Part shown: piece by piece, positions 46,846-55,420 of the stretch
Numbering within the stretch: the first letter of the stretch is position 1
Layout: each line of letters begins with the position of its first letter
DNA from: Pseudomonas japonica
Lineage (GTDB): Bacteria; Pseudomonadota; Gammaproteobacteria; Pseudomonadales; Pseudomonadaceae
Assembly (NCBI RefSeq): GCF_900188455.1
Contig: NZ_FZOL01000030.1
Coordinates: 1-64,000 of the forward strand
Direction: 5' to 3'
DNA: 64,000 nt
Program-made: the position numbers and the translations under genes
Notes under the pieces: generated by a model
Databases searched by the model: none
What the model saw: only the letters and a program-made list of their open reading frames with translations
Told to the model about the DNA's origin: nothing

Positions 46846-48174
46846 TCAGGCAATCACCGACCAGGCAATCGCCGACAGGGTGATCAAGCCCACCGCCACC
46901 ACGAACACATTCGACAGCTTGCCGGAATACTTGCGCAGCGACGGCACCTTGTTGATCGCGTACATCGGCATCAGGAACAGCAGGCAGGCGATCACCGGCC
47001 CGCCCAGCGACTCGATGATGCTCAGGATGCTCGGATTGAGGGTGGCGACGATCCAGCAGGTCAGCACCATGAACGCCGCGGTGGCCCGTTCCAGGCCTTT
47101 GGCCGACATCGACTTGCCGCGGCCGCGCAGGCTCTTGACGATCAGGCCCTGGAAGCCTTCACTGGCGCCGACGTAGTGACCGAGGAACGATTTGGTGATC
47201 GCCACCAGGGCGATCAGCGGCGCGACGAAGGCGATCACCGGGGTCTGGAAGTGGTTGGCCAGGTACGACAGGATCGAGATGTTCTGCGCCTTGGCCGCCG
47301 CCAGGTCAGCCGGCGACAGCGCCAGCACGCAACTGAAGCAGAAGAACATCACGGTCAGCACCATCATCAGGTGCGACACCGCGAGGATGCGTCCGCTCTT
47401 CTGCTCGGCACGCTCGCCGTACTGCTTCTTCTGCGCCACGGCGAAGGCCGAGATGATCGGCGAGTGGTTGAACGAGAACACCATCACCGGAATCGCCAGC
47501 CACAGGGTCTTGAGCAGCAGGTCCGGGGCCATGCCTTCGCTCGCCTGGGCGAAGAAGGCGGCGTTCCAGTTGGGGATCAGCCCCAGGGCGAGCAGCAGCA
47601 ACGCCGCGACGAACGGATAGACCAGCACGCTCATGACCCGCACGATGATGCCCTGGCCGCAGCGCACCACGATCATCAGGCCGCAGATCAGCAGCAGCGA
47701 AAGCAGCGCCCGCGGCGGTGGGGTGATGTGCAGCTGGTGTTCGAGGAAATTGCCCAGGGTGTTGGTCAGCGCCACGCTGTACACCAGCAGGATCGGGAAG
47801 ATGGCGAAGAAATACAGGAGCGTGATCAGCTTGCCGGCGCCGGCGCCGAAGTGCTCCTCGACCACTTCGGTGATGTCCTCGTTGCCGCCCTTGCGCCCGG
47901 ACAGGACGAAGCGGGTCAGGCCGCGGTGGGCGAAGAAGGTCATGGGGAATGCCAGCAACGCCAGGATCAGCAACGGCCAGAAGCCGCCGACGCCGGCGTT
48001 GATCGGCAGGAACAGCACGCCGGCGCCGATGGCGGTGCCGTACAGGCCGAGGGTCCAGGTGGTGTCGTGACGGCTCCAGCCGGTGCTGGCGGGCACGGTC
48101 GATTCGACACGCAGGTTCGTGGTGCTTTGTACATCAGTCATCGATAACGCCTTGTAATTGTTCTTGTTGCTCAT
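46846..48174 (-). CDS. sdaC: Serine/threonine transporter of the HAAAP family (SdaC-like)
   Basis: 442 residues (or 431 if started at the internal ATG 48141, which has AAGGCG upstream). About eleven membrane segments; the first contains LGLYGTAIGAGVLFLPINAGVGGFWPLLI, a signature of the hydroxy/aromatic amino acid permease family. Others include ITLLYFFAIFPILLVYSVALTN and LWLAIPVMVFSFNHSPIISAFA, both typical of SdaC/TdcC. It should import L-serine with protons. It lies beside the serine dehydratase gene, in the same direction. Confidence 0.9.
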   Translation of the reverse strand: MSNKNNYKALSMTDVQSTTNLRVESTVPASTGWSRHDTTWTLGLYGTAIGAGVLFLPINAGVGGFWPLLILALLAFPMTFFAHRGLTRFVLSGRKGGNEDITEVVEEHFGAGAGKLITLLYFFAIFPILLVYSVALTNTLGNFLEHQLHITPPPRALLSLLLICGLMIVVRCGQGIIVRVMSVLVYPFVAALLLLALGLIPNWNAAFFAQASEGMAPDLLLKTLWLAIPVMVFSFNHSPIISAFAVAQKKQYGERAEQKSGRILAVSHLMMVLTVMFFCFSCVLALSPADLAAAKAQNISILSYLANHFQTPVIAFVAPLIALVAITKSFLGHYVGASEGFQGLIVKSLRGRGKSMSAKGLERATAAFMVLTCWIVATLNPSILSIIESLGGPVIACLLFLMPMYAINKVPSLRKYSGKLSNVFVVAVGLITLSAIAWSVIA

Positions 48175-48221
48175 GAATAACCAGGGTGACAGTGCATAGC
48201 ACTGGGGCCGCTTTGCGGCCC

Positions 48222-48302
48222 TTCGCGAGCAAGCTCGCTCCCACAGGACGGCGTGAACGTTGTGGGAGCGAGCTTGCTCGCGAAGGGCTGCAAAGCAGCC
48301 CC
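48222..48302. repeat. REPIN (two inverted REP elements)
   Basis: TTCGCGAGCAAGCTCGCT and its reverse AGCGAGCTTGCTCGCGAA, each with the flanking tgtggg/cccaca, face one another within 80 bases between sdaA and the transporter gene. The outer arms are GGGGCCGCTTTGC / GCAAAGCAGCCCC. A common mobile repeat type in Pseudomonas. Confidence 0.85.
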
Positions 48303-48327
48303 GTGTGGCGCTACAGACCGTCTACCT

Positions 48328-49701
48328 TCAACACTCGACGAAAGCGACGGCCAGTCCGCCGCGGGAAGTCTCCTTGTAGTTCTCGTGCATGTCGGCGCCG
48401 GTGTCGCGCATGGTGCGGATCACCCGGTCCAGGGAAATGAAATGCTCGCCATCGCCGCGCAAGGCCATCTGCACGGCATTGATCGCCTTCACCGCGGCGA
48501 TCGCATTGCGTTCGATGCAGGGCACCTGGACCAGGCCACCGACCGGGTCGCAGGTCAGCCCGAGGTTGTGCTCCAGGGCGATTTCCGCGGCGTTTTCCAG
48601 TTGTGGCGGGGTTGCGCCGAGTACGTCGGCCAGGCCCGCCGCGGCCATGGCGCAGGCCGAGCCGACCTCGCCCTGGCAGCCGACCTCGGCGCCGGAGATC
48701 GAAGCGTTCTTCTTGCACAGGATGCCCACCGAGGCGGCGGCGAGGAGGAAGTCGACCACATCGTCGTCACAGGCTTCGGGGTTGAACTTCATGTAGTAAT
48801 GCAGCACCGCCGGGATGATCCCCGCGGCACCATTGGTCGGCGCGGTGACCATGCGCCCGCCGGCGGCGTTCTCTTCGTTGACCGCCAGGGCGAACAGGTT
48901 GACCCACTCCATGGCGCTCAAGGTCGAGCCGATCACGTTGGGCTTGCCCAGTTCCTGCAGGCTGCGGTGCAGTTTCGCCGCGCGGCGCTTGACCTTGAGG
49001 CCACCGGGCAGGATGCCTTCGTTGCTCAGGCCGTTGGCCACGCATTCGCGCATCACCGCCCAGAGTTGCAGCAGGCCGGCGCGTATCTCGGCTTCTTCGC
49101 GCCAGGCCAGTTCGTTGGCCATCATCAGCTGACTGACCCGCAGGCCATGGCGCTTGCACAGCGCGAGCAGTTCCTCGGCGCTGGAGAATTCATAAGGCAG
49201 TTGCACCGTCTGCAGCGCACCGCCCGCGCCGATTTCGCCGGCCTCGACGATGAAGCCGCCACCCACCGAGTAATAGGTCTGCTGCAGCAGCAGGCCGCCC
49301 TCGCCGCTGGCTTCCAGGGTCATGGCATTGGGGTGATAGGGCAGGCTCTCGTCGAGCAGCAGCAGGTCTTGCCGGCAGTCGAAGGCAATCGCCTGGCTGC
49401 CGCCGAGCACCAGCACAGAGGTGCTTTCCAGTTGCTCGATCCGTGGGCCGATGCACTGCGGGTCGATGCGGTCCGGCCATTCGCCCATCAGCCCCAGCAG
49501 GCAGGCGCGATCGGTGGCATGGCCGACGCCGGTGGCCGACAGCGAACCGTACAGGCGGACTTCGACCCGTTTCACCGCGCCGAGCAGATCCTGCGTGCGC
49601 AAGGCTTCGACGAAGGTCGCCGCGGCGCGCATCGGGCCGACGGTATGGGAGCTGGACGGGCCGATGCCGATTTTGAACAGGTCGAAAACACTGATAGCCA
49701 T
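48328..49701 (-). CDS. sdaA: L-serine dehydratase (ammonia-lyase), iron-sulfur type
   Basis: 457 residues from ATG 49701, which has a GGAGG site. AISVFDLFKIGIGPSSSHTVGPMRAA is the unmistakable start of single-chain L-serine dehydratases. The C-terminal part has the conserved Fe-S ligands region GAEVGCQGEVGSACAMAAAGLADVLG and CDPVGGLVQVPCIERNAIAAVKA. It converts L-serine into pyruvate and ammonia. It lies next to the transporter gene and divergent from a LysR regulator, a self-contained serine-use locus. Confidence 0.95.
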   Translation of the reverse strand: MAISVFDLFKIGIGPSSSHTVGPMRAAATFVEALRTQDLLGAVKRVEVRLYGSLSATGVGHATDRACLLGLMGEWPDRIDPQCIGPRIEQLESTSVLVLGGSQAIAFDCRQDLLLLDESLPYHPNAMTLEASGEGGLLLQQTYYSVGGGFIVEAGEIGAGGALQTVQLPYEFSSAEELLALCKRHGLRVSQLMMANELAWREEAEIRAGLLQLWAVMRECVANGLSNEGILPGGLKVKRRAAKLHRSLQELGKPNVIGSTLSAMEWVNLFALAVNEENAAGGRMVTAPTNGAAGIIPAVLHYYMKFNPEACDDDVVDFLLAAASVGILCKKNASISGAEVGCQGEVGSACAMAAAGLADVLGATPPQLENAAEIALEHNLGLTCDPVGGLVQVPCIERNAIAAVKAINAVQMALRGDGEHFISLDRVIRTMRDTGADMHENYKETSRGGLAVAFVEC

Positions 49702-49847
49702 GCTAATGCCTCCGTTACCCAATGGCGTGAGCCATTGCGGTGCACGGTGAAAAAATTGAGGGTTGTCACGAAGTTGGAGGATACTGCCGCATGAATTTTC
49801 CTACGACCAACGAAACTTTCTAAGCAAGGCTTTAGCAGGGCTAAACG

Positions 49848-50765
49848 ATGAGACGACAAATGAACGGCCAGATGTATGTCTGGCTGCACGTGTTTTCCTG
49901 TGCGGCGCGGCACCTGTCGTTCACCCGCTGCGCCGAGGAACTGCATATCACGCCCGGTGCGGTGAGCCAGCAGATTCGCCAGTTGGAGGAGCGCCTGGGC
50001 TTTCGCCTGTTCCTGCGCCGTGCCCGGGGTGTCGAGCTGAGCGCCGAGGGCCAGCGCCTGGCCCTGACCGTGCATGAGGCCTATGGCAGCATCGATGCCG
50101 AACTGCGCCGCCTCGACGCCGGGGAAATCCGCGGCACCCTGCGCCTGCGCTCGATCCCCTCGTTCCTCGCCAAATGGCTGACGCCGCGTTTGCCACGCCT
50201 GCAGCAGCGCTTTCCCGACATCCAGTTGCGCCTGGTCGCCGAGGACAGCAACCAGGCCCTGCACGAGGGCGATTTCGACCTGGCCATCGACCTCAACGAC
50301 GGCAGCTATCCGGGCATGCACTCGACCCCTCTGCTGGACGAGGAGATCTTCCCGGTCTGCTCCCCCGCCCTGCTCCGCGGCCGCCCGCCGCTGCATGGCC
50401 CGAACGACCTGGTGCACTACCCGCTGCTGCACGACATCACCGCCTGGCGCGGTAGCTCGGAGTACGCGGAGTGGGAGTTCTACCTCAAGGCCATCGGCGC
50501 CGAGGGCCTGGACGTGCGGCGCGGGCACACCTTCAACCGCAACCACCTGACCATCGAGGCGGCGATCGCCGGGATCGGCGTGGCGATCGCCCGGCGCACC
50601 CTGCTCAACGACGAGCTGGAGCGCGGCACCCTGATCGTGCCGTTCGGCGCACCGGTGCCGAACCACAAGCGCTATGTCCTGCTGTACAGCGCCGGAACCC
50701 TGGCGCATCCGAGTGCGCGGGCGGTGCATGACTGGTTGGTGGAAGAGGCACAGGCCTTTGGCTGA
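49848..50765 (+). CDS. LysR-type regulator of the serine locus (GcvA/DsdC-like)
   Basis: 305 residues; a second in-frame ATG lies at 49860. The N-terminal HTH (WLHVFSCAARHLSFTRCAEELHITPGAVSQQIRQLEERLGFRLFLRRARGVELSAEGQRL) is of the GcvA/AmpR/DsdC branch, marked by 'hiT.gAVS.qi..LE..lg..LF.R'. The ligand domain follows. It is divergent from sdaA with 146 bases between, so it probably activates sdaA and the transporter in response to serine or glycine. That is inferred from context. Confidence 0.88.
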   Translation: MRRQMNGQMYVWLHVFSCAARHLSFTRCAEELHITPGAVSQQIRQLEERLGFRLFLRRARGVELSAEGQRLALTVHEAYGSIDAELRRLDAGEIRGTLRLRSIPSFLAKWLTPRLPRLQQRFPDIQLRLVAEDSNQALHEGDFDLAIDLNDGSYPGMHSTPLLDEEIFPVCSPALLRGRPPLHGPNDLVHYPLLHDITAWRGSSEYAEWEFYLKAIGAEGLDVRRGHTFNRNHLTIEAAIAGIGVAIARRTLLNDELERGTLIVPFGAPVPNHKRYVLLYSAGTLAHPSARAVHDWLVEEAQAFG

Positions 50766-50784
50766 CTGCGCGGGCCGACCGTGA

Positions 50785-50925
50785 GCCTGTGGGAGCGAGC
50801 TTGCTCGCGAACGGCGGCGCAGCCGTCGCAAAACCTGAATCCCGAGCATTCCTGACCCACGCTGGCGGAGGGTTCCGGGGCTGCTGCGCAGCCCTTCGCG
50901 AGCAAGCTCGCTCCCACAGGCCGGG
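50785..50925. repeat. REPIN pair
   Basis: AGCGAGCTTGCTCGCGAACGG near 50793 and TTCGCGAGCAAGCTCGCTCC near 50897 face one another, with outer arms CCTGTGGG/CCCACAGG. The inner flank of each has a palindromic extension (GGCGGCGCAGCCG and GGGCTGCTGCGCAGCCC). It occupies most of the gap between the LysR gene and the haem oxygenase gene. Confidence 0.85.
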
Positions 50926-51030
50926 ACAGACGACCCAAGAATATCTGGCACCCATGTGAGGTTTTTTTACTGTCGCCCGTCATCTTGCACGTCTAGTTAC
51001 AAGGCCCGTCCCAAACGCAAGGAATTCCCA

Positions 51031-51639
51031 ATGACAGCCAACACCGAACGCGCCAGCCTGCGCTCGCAGCGCCTGAATCAGATCACCCATGCGCCGCACA
51101 GCGAGCTGGACGCCCTGGTCAAGTCCCACGCGCCTTTCGAAACCCGTGAAAACTTCGCCCGCTTCGTCGTCGCCCAGTACCTGTTCCAGAACGAGCTCAA
51201 GGCCCTCTACACCGACCCGCGACTGATCGCCATCGTCCCCGACCTGGCCGAGCGCTGCCGCGCCGAGCAGGCCCGCCTGGACCTCGCCGACCTCGACACC
51301 GCGGTCCCCGCCGATTACCCGGGCGCGCTGGGGAACCCGAGCATCGGCCAGGCCATGGGCTGGATCTTCGTGTCCGAGGGCTCCAAGCTCGGCGCCGCGT
51401 TCCTGATCAAGCGCGCCGTGGCCCTGGACCTGAACGAGAACTTCGGCGCCCGCCACCTCGGTGAACCGGCCGGCGGACGTGCCGAAGGCTGGAAGCAGTT
51501 CACCCGGATTCTCGACAGCCTGGAGCTCAGCGCCGAAGAGGACGCCGCCGCCGAACAGGGCGCGGTCGCGGCCTTCGAGCGCTTCACCGAGCTGCTCAAG
51601 CACGCTTACGCCACTGCGCCCAAAGCCGAACTGGCCTGA
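51031..51639 (+). CDS. hemO: Haem oxygenase, biliverdin-producing (HemO/PigA type)
   Basis: 202 residues from ATG 51031 with AAGGAA upstream. LRSQRLNQITHAPHSELDALVKSHAPFETRENFARFVVAQYLFQNELKALYTDP matches bacterial haem oxygenases of Pseudomonas/Neisseria type; the histidine in HAPHSEL is the likely axial haem ligand. 'GSxLGAAFL' (SEGSKLGAAFLIKRA) on the distal helix also fits. It opens haem to release iron from host or environmental haem. No haem uptake genes or Fur box are visible beside it. A terminator follows. Confidence 0.85.
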   Translation: MTANTERASLRSQRLNQITHAPHSELDALVKSHAPFETRENFARFVVAQYLFQNELKALYTDPRLIAIVPDLAERCRAEQARLDLADLDTAVPADYPGALGNPSIGQAMGWIFVSEGSKLGAAFLIKRAVALDLNENFGARHLGEPAGGRAEGWKQFTRILDSLELSAEEDAAAEQGAVAAFERFTELLKHAYATAPKAELA

Positions 51640-51645
51640 TCGCGC

Positions 51646-51670
51646 TCCGGCCGTCATGATGACGGCCGGA
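51646..51670 (+). terminator. Terminator after the haem oxygenase gene
   Basis: TCCGGCCGTCAT and ATGACGGCCGGA form a perfect 12-bp palindromic hairpin with almost no loop (g at the centre), followed by TTTCT. It ends eleven bases into the gap after the haem oxygenase stop. Confidence 0.75.
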
Positions 51671-51688
51671 TTTCTCCGTGCAGTCGAT

Positions 51689-52129
51689 ATGCCCATGACC
51701 CGACCCTCTCCCTCGAAGCTTTCCCGCGTGCTCTACGGCCTGCTGGCCTACCTGAGCCTGGGCATCGGTCTGGTGGCGATCGTCGTGCCCGGCCTGCCGA
51801 CCACCGAATTCATCCTGCTCGCGGCCTGGGCCGCGACCCGCAGTTCGCCGCGCCTCAGCGCCTGGCTGGAAAACCACCGCCTGTTCGGCCCGATCCTGCG
51901 CAACTGGCGCAACGGCAAGGTGATCCAGCGCCGGGCCAAGGTCAGCGCCACCATCAGCATGCTGCTCTGCGCCAGCCTGATGCTGCTGTTCCTCGAACAC
52001 CGCTGGCCGGTGTGGCTGGCCATCACCGGCATGACCCTGGGCAACCTGTGGATCTGGTCGCGCCCCGAGTCCCTGCCGCCAGAGTGCGCCTCAGCCGCGG
52101 CCAGGCGAACCGACCCGTCGGGAATTTGA
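51689..52129 (+). CDS. ybaN: YbaN/DUF454 family inner membrane protein
   Basis: 146 residues from ATG 51689 (or 144 from 51695). LSRVLYGLLAYLSLGIGLVAIVVPGLPTTEFILLAAWAATRSSPRLSAWLENHRLFGPILRNWRNGKVIQRRAK is the DUF454 signature ('G.....G..G...P.LPTt.f.l.a...f.rss......l......gp......'). Four membrane segments are expected. Function unknown; genes of this type often lie beside haem or iron genes in Pseudomonas, which fits the neighbour. Confidence 0.88.
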   Translation: MPMTRPSPSKLSRVLYGLLAYLSLGIGLVAIVVPGLPTTEFILLAAWAATRSSPRLSAWLENHRLFGPILRNWRNGKVIQRRAKVSATISMLLCASLMLLFLEHRWPVWLAITGMTLGNLWIWSRPESLPPECASAAARRTDPSGI

Positions 52130-52182
52130 CCGGCGCGCGCTGAATGACTTCACTTGTCCCCTTCGATCCCAGGAGGACAACG

Positions 52183-53541
52183 ATGCTGAACATGCTCGGC
52201 GCCATCGCCCATGACCTCGCCCTGCCGCCTCCCGCCGCGGGCGCGGTACGCTTTGCCGCCGCGGGCAATCTGCCCGCGGCGTTCGCCGTCACGGAAATGG
52301 CCGGGGTCAGTGTCGCCGCCGCCGGCCTGGCCATTGCCGCACTGATCGAGCAAGAAGCCGGCGAATGTCGCCGCGTGCTGCTGGATCGCCGTCTCGCCGC
52401 GCTCTGGTTCGCCTCCAGCCTGCGCCCGCAAGGCTGGCAGACACCGCCGCCGTGGGACCCGATCGCCGGCGACTACCAGACCCGCGACGGCTGGATCCGC
52501 CTGCACACCAATGCCCCGCATCACCGCGCCGTCGCCGAACAGGTCCTCGGCCCCGCCGCCGATCGCCAGGGCATGGCGCGGCGGGTGCTGGCGTGGTCCG
52601 GCGAGGCGCTGGAGCAGTCCATCGTCGAAGCGGGAGGTTGCGCGGCGCGGATGCGCAGTTGGCAGCAGTGGTCGGATCACCCCCAGGGGCTGGCGGTGAA
52701 CGCCGAGCCATTGATCCGCCGCCAGACTTTCGACGCCGATGGTTCACGGACCTGGTCGGGGACCCCGGAGCGACCGTTGCACGGCGTGCGGGTACTGGAC
52801 CTGACGCGGGTTCTCGCAGGCCCCGTCGCCACCCGCCTGCTGGCCGGCTTCGGCGCCGATGTGCTGCGCATCGACCCGCCGGGCTGGGAGGAACCGGGCG
52901 TGGTCGCGGAGGTGACGCTGGGCAAGCGCTGCGCGCGCCTGGACCTGCGCGATGGCGGGCAGCGCAAGCTGTTCGAACACTTGCTGACCCAGGCCGACAT
53001 CCTCGTCCATGGCTATCGCGCCGATGCCCTGGAGCGCCTGGGTTATGGCGACGAGCAGCGCCGCGCGCTGAATCCGGCGCTGGTCGACATCAGCCTGAAC
53101 GCCTACGGCTGGAGCGGCCCCTGGCGTCTGCGCCGGGGGTTCGACAGCCTGGTGCAGATGAGCACCGGCATCGCCCATGCCGGCATGCGCTGGCAGCAGG
53201 CCAGTCGTCCGGTGCCCCTGCCGGTGCAGGCGCTGGACCATGCCACCGGGTACCTGATGGCGGCCGCGGCGATTCGCGGCCTGGCCGAGCGCCTGGCCAC
53301 GGGTCATGGCGGCATGGCCCGCCTGTCGCTGGCGCGCACGGCGAAATGGCTGGTGGAACAGGGCACGGTGGCCGACGACCTGCCGCTGGCCGGGGAAACC
53401 CCGCTGGACCTGGCCTGCGCGCGGGAACAGACCCCATGGGGGCCGGCGCAGCGCTTGAAGGTGCCGCTTCAGGTGCTGGGGGCGCCGTTGCAGTGGGAGC
53501 GCGGGGCCTGCGAGCTGGGTTCGATGCAACCCTGCTGGTGA
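52183..53541 (+). CDS. Class III CoA-transferase-like protein (CaiB/BaiF family)
   Basis: 452 residues from ATG 52183, which follows AGGAGG; a start at 52144 is less likely. The second half holds the family block RPLHGVRVLDLTRVLAGPVATRLLAGFGADVLRIDPPGWEEPG, then LTQADILVHGYRADALERLGYGDEQRRALNPALVDISLNAYGWSGPW. Normally this block is near the N terminus, so here about 200 residues precede it, themselves probably a second, degenerate half. A catalytic aspartate is hard to place, so activity is uncertain. Confidence 0.8.
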   Translation: MLNMLGAIAHDLALPPPAAGAVRFAAAGNLPAAFAVTEMAGVSVAAAGLAIAALIEQEAGECRRVLLDRRLAALWFASSLRPQGWQTPPPWDPIAGDYQTRDGWIRLHTNAPHHRAVAEQVLGPAADRQGMARRVLAWSGEALEQSIVEAGGCAARMRSWQQWSDHPQGLAVNAEPLIRRQTFDADGSRTWSGTPERPLHGVRVLDLTRVLAGPVATRLLAGFGADVLRIDPPGWEEPGVVAEVTLGKRCARLDLRDGGQRKLFEHLLTQADILVHGYRADALERLGYGDEQRRALNPALVDISLNAYGWSGPWRLRRGFDSLVQMSTGIAHAGMRWQQASRPVPLPVQALDHATGYLMAAAAIRGLAERLATGHGGMARLSLARTAKWLVEQGTVADDLPLAGETPLDLACAREQTPWGPAQRLKVPLQVLGAPLQWERGACELGSMQPCW

Positions 53542-54067
53542 ATGTCAGGGCCTCATCGCTGCATAGGTATCGACACAACTTTGACGGCCTGGCGAGGCGC
53601 CAGCGCTTGCGCGCGCCCGCCGATCGCACGGTGGAAACAGACCGGCAGCAGGCTCTTGAGGCATGCACACAAGGCATGGCTCAACCTTCGATAGCCGAGA
53701 ACTTTCGAAAGGTAGCTAGCTTGCAAGCAACTTTCCAGCTATCGCCTGCCAATTTAATGGCGGAATTTTGGCGTCGACAATTAAGTATTAACACCAAAGA
53801 AAGCGTTGCTAAATTATTGCGAATCATTCTGCAGAACCCTTGTACGACGTGGCTTACGACCGTTCATCGCGAAACTTTTCGGCGATTTGCCAGTATGTTT
53901 TTCCGCTAAGGTGCGGATTGCCAACGAGTTGATGGCTAAACGCTTTGTTTATCGGGCACTGTAAGTTCAACGAAACATGCCATTGGATTGACACTTTTTC
54001 CCCAGCCTGCGCTATACCGAAAACACATCGCTGTTACACCCCCATTACGCCATACGAGGCAGCCGGG
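53542..54067. other. AT-richer intergenic region before the exopolysaccharide operon
   Basis: No gene is convincing. Bases 53690-53950 are much richer in A and T than the surroundings (for example aatttaatggcggaattttg, attaagtattaacaccaaag), typical of a control region acquired with or serving a polysaccharide cluster. A promoter for the operon should lie here; ttgacactttttcc at 53988 gives a possible -35 TTGACA with TATACC at 54012 (18-base spacer) as -10. Confidence 0.5.
53988..54017 (+). promoter_or_regulatory. Possible promoter of the exopolysaccharide operon
   Basis: TTGACA at 53988-53993 is a perfect -35 box, and TATACC at 54012-54017 is a fair -10 at an 18-base spacing, about 50 bases before the first gene's ATG. 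It is the only such pair near the start of the operon. Other sigma factors or regulators cannot be judged. Confidence 0.45.
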
Positions 54068-55420
54068 ATGGACGTAAGTGTTTTCGGTACTGGTTATGTA
54101 GGGCTCGTACAAGCGGCCGCCCTGGCCGATGTTGGCCATCGGGTGCTGTGCGTGGATGTCGATGCGCACAAGATCAGCCAACTGCGCGAAGGCGTGCCGC
54201 CGATCCACGAGCCAGGCCTGTCGGCCATGCTCGAGGAGAACATCCGCGACGGCCGTCTGCTGTTCAGCACCCAGGCCAGCGATGCGGTGAGCCATGCCGC
54301 GCTGGTGTTCATCGCCGTCGGTACGCCGCCGGACGAAGACGGCTCGGCCGACCTCTCTCACGTCCTCGGCGTGACCCGGCAGATCGCCGAGCTGATGGAC
54401 GCCGACCGCACCCTGATCATCAAGTCCACGGTACCGGTGGGGACCGCCGACCAGGTGGCGCAACTGGCCCGGGAAACCCTCGACCGCCTCGGCAAGCTGA
54501 GTCTCAAGGTGCGGGTGGTGTCCAACCCGGAGTTCCTCAAGGAAGGCAGCGCCCTGGCCGACTGCCTGCGCCCCGACCGGATCATCGTCGGCACCTGCGA
54601 CGGCGTGGCCCAGGAGCAGCTCGGCGAACTCTACGCGCCGTTCTGCCGCAACCACGAAAAACTCATGTTCATGGACAACCGCAGCGCCGAGCTGACCAAG
54701 TACGCGGCCAACGCCATGCTGGCCACGCGCATCAGCTTCATGAACGAGCTGGCCAACCTCACCGAACGCCTCGGCGCCGACATCGAAGCGGTGCGCAAGG
54801 GCATCGGCTCCGACCCGCGGATCGGCTACCACTTCATCTACCCCGGCTGCGGCTTCGGCGGTTCGTGCTTTCCCAAGGACCTGCGCGCGCTGCTGCATAC
54901 CGCCGAGCACAACGGCATGCCGCTGCGCCTGCTGCAGAGCGTCAGCGAGGTCAACGACAACCAGCGGCGGATTCTCTTCGCCAAGCTCAAGCAGCACTTC
55001 CCCGGCAGCCTGGCCGGCAAGTCGGTGGCGCTCTGGGGGCTGGCCTTCAAGCCCAACACCGACGACATGCGCGAAGCACCCAGCCGCTACCTGATGGAAG
55101 CGCTGTGGGCCGAGGGCGCCACGGTGCATGCGTTCGATCCGGAAGCCATGGCCGAGTGCCGGCGCCTCTATGGCTACCGCAAGGACCTGCAGCTCTGCGC
55201 CACCCGCGACGACACCCTGGAAGACGCCGATGCCCTGGTGATCTGCACCGAGTGGAAGAACTTTCGCGTGGTGGACTTCAGCCTGCTGGCGAACAAGCTG
55301 CGCCAGCGCCTGATCATTGACGGGCGCAACCTGTACAACCCGGACCAGGTCGCCACCTTCGGCCTCGACTACTGCGGCATCGGCCTGCGCCATGTCGTGC
55401 CCGAGGTACCGGCATCATGA
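54068..55420 (+). CDS. ugd: UDP-glucose 6-dehydrogenase
   Basis: 450 residues from ATG 54068. GTGYVGL (residues 7-13) binds NAD, and the catalytic Cys267 lies in GFGGSCFPKDL; SAELTKYAANAMLATRISFMNELA and LAFKPNTDDMREAPSRYLMEAL are further family marks. It oxidises UDP-glucose to UDP-glucuronate, the sugar donor for this acidic exopolysaccharide. It opens the operon and overlaps the epimerase gene by four bases. Confidence 0.95.
   Translation: MDVSVFGTGYVGLVQAAALADVGHRVLCVDVDAHKISQLREGVPPIHEPGLSAMLEENIRDGRLLFSTQASDAVSHAALVFIAVGTPPDEDGSADLSHVLGVTRQIAELMDADRTLIIKSTVPVGTADQVAQLARETLDRLGKLSLKVRVVSNPEFLKEGSALADCLRPDRIIVGTCDGVAQEQLGELYAPFCRNHEKLMFMDNRSAELTKYAANAMLATRISFMNELANLTERLGADIEAVRKGIGSDPRIGYHFIYPGCGFGGSCFPKDLRALLHTAEHNGMPLRLLQSVSEVNDNQRRILFAKLKQHFPGSLAGKSVALWGLAFKPNTDDMREAPSRYLMEALWAEGATVHAFDPEAMAECRRLYGYRKDLQLCATRDDTLEDADALVICTEWKNFRVVDFSLLANKLRQRLIIDGRNLYNPDQVATFGLDYCGIGLRHVVPEVPAS

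Noticed and set aside
48253..49794. A 513-codon + strand frame opposite sdaA
   Set aside because: Shadow of a well-supported L-serine dehydratase gene.
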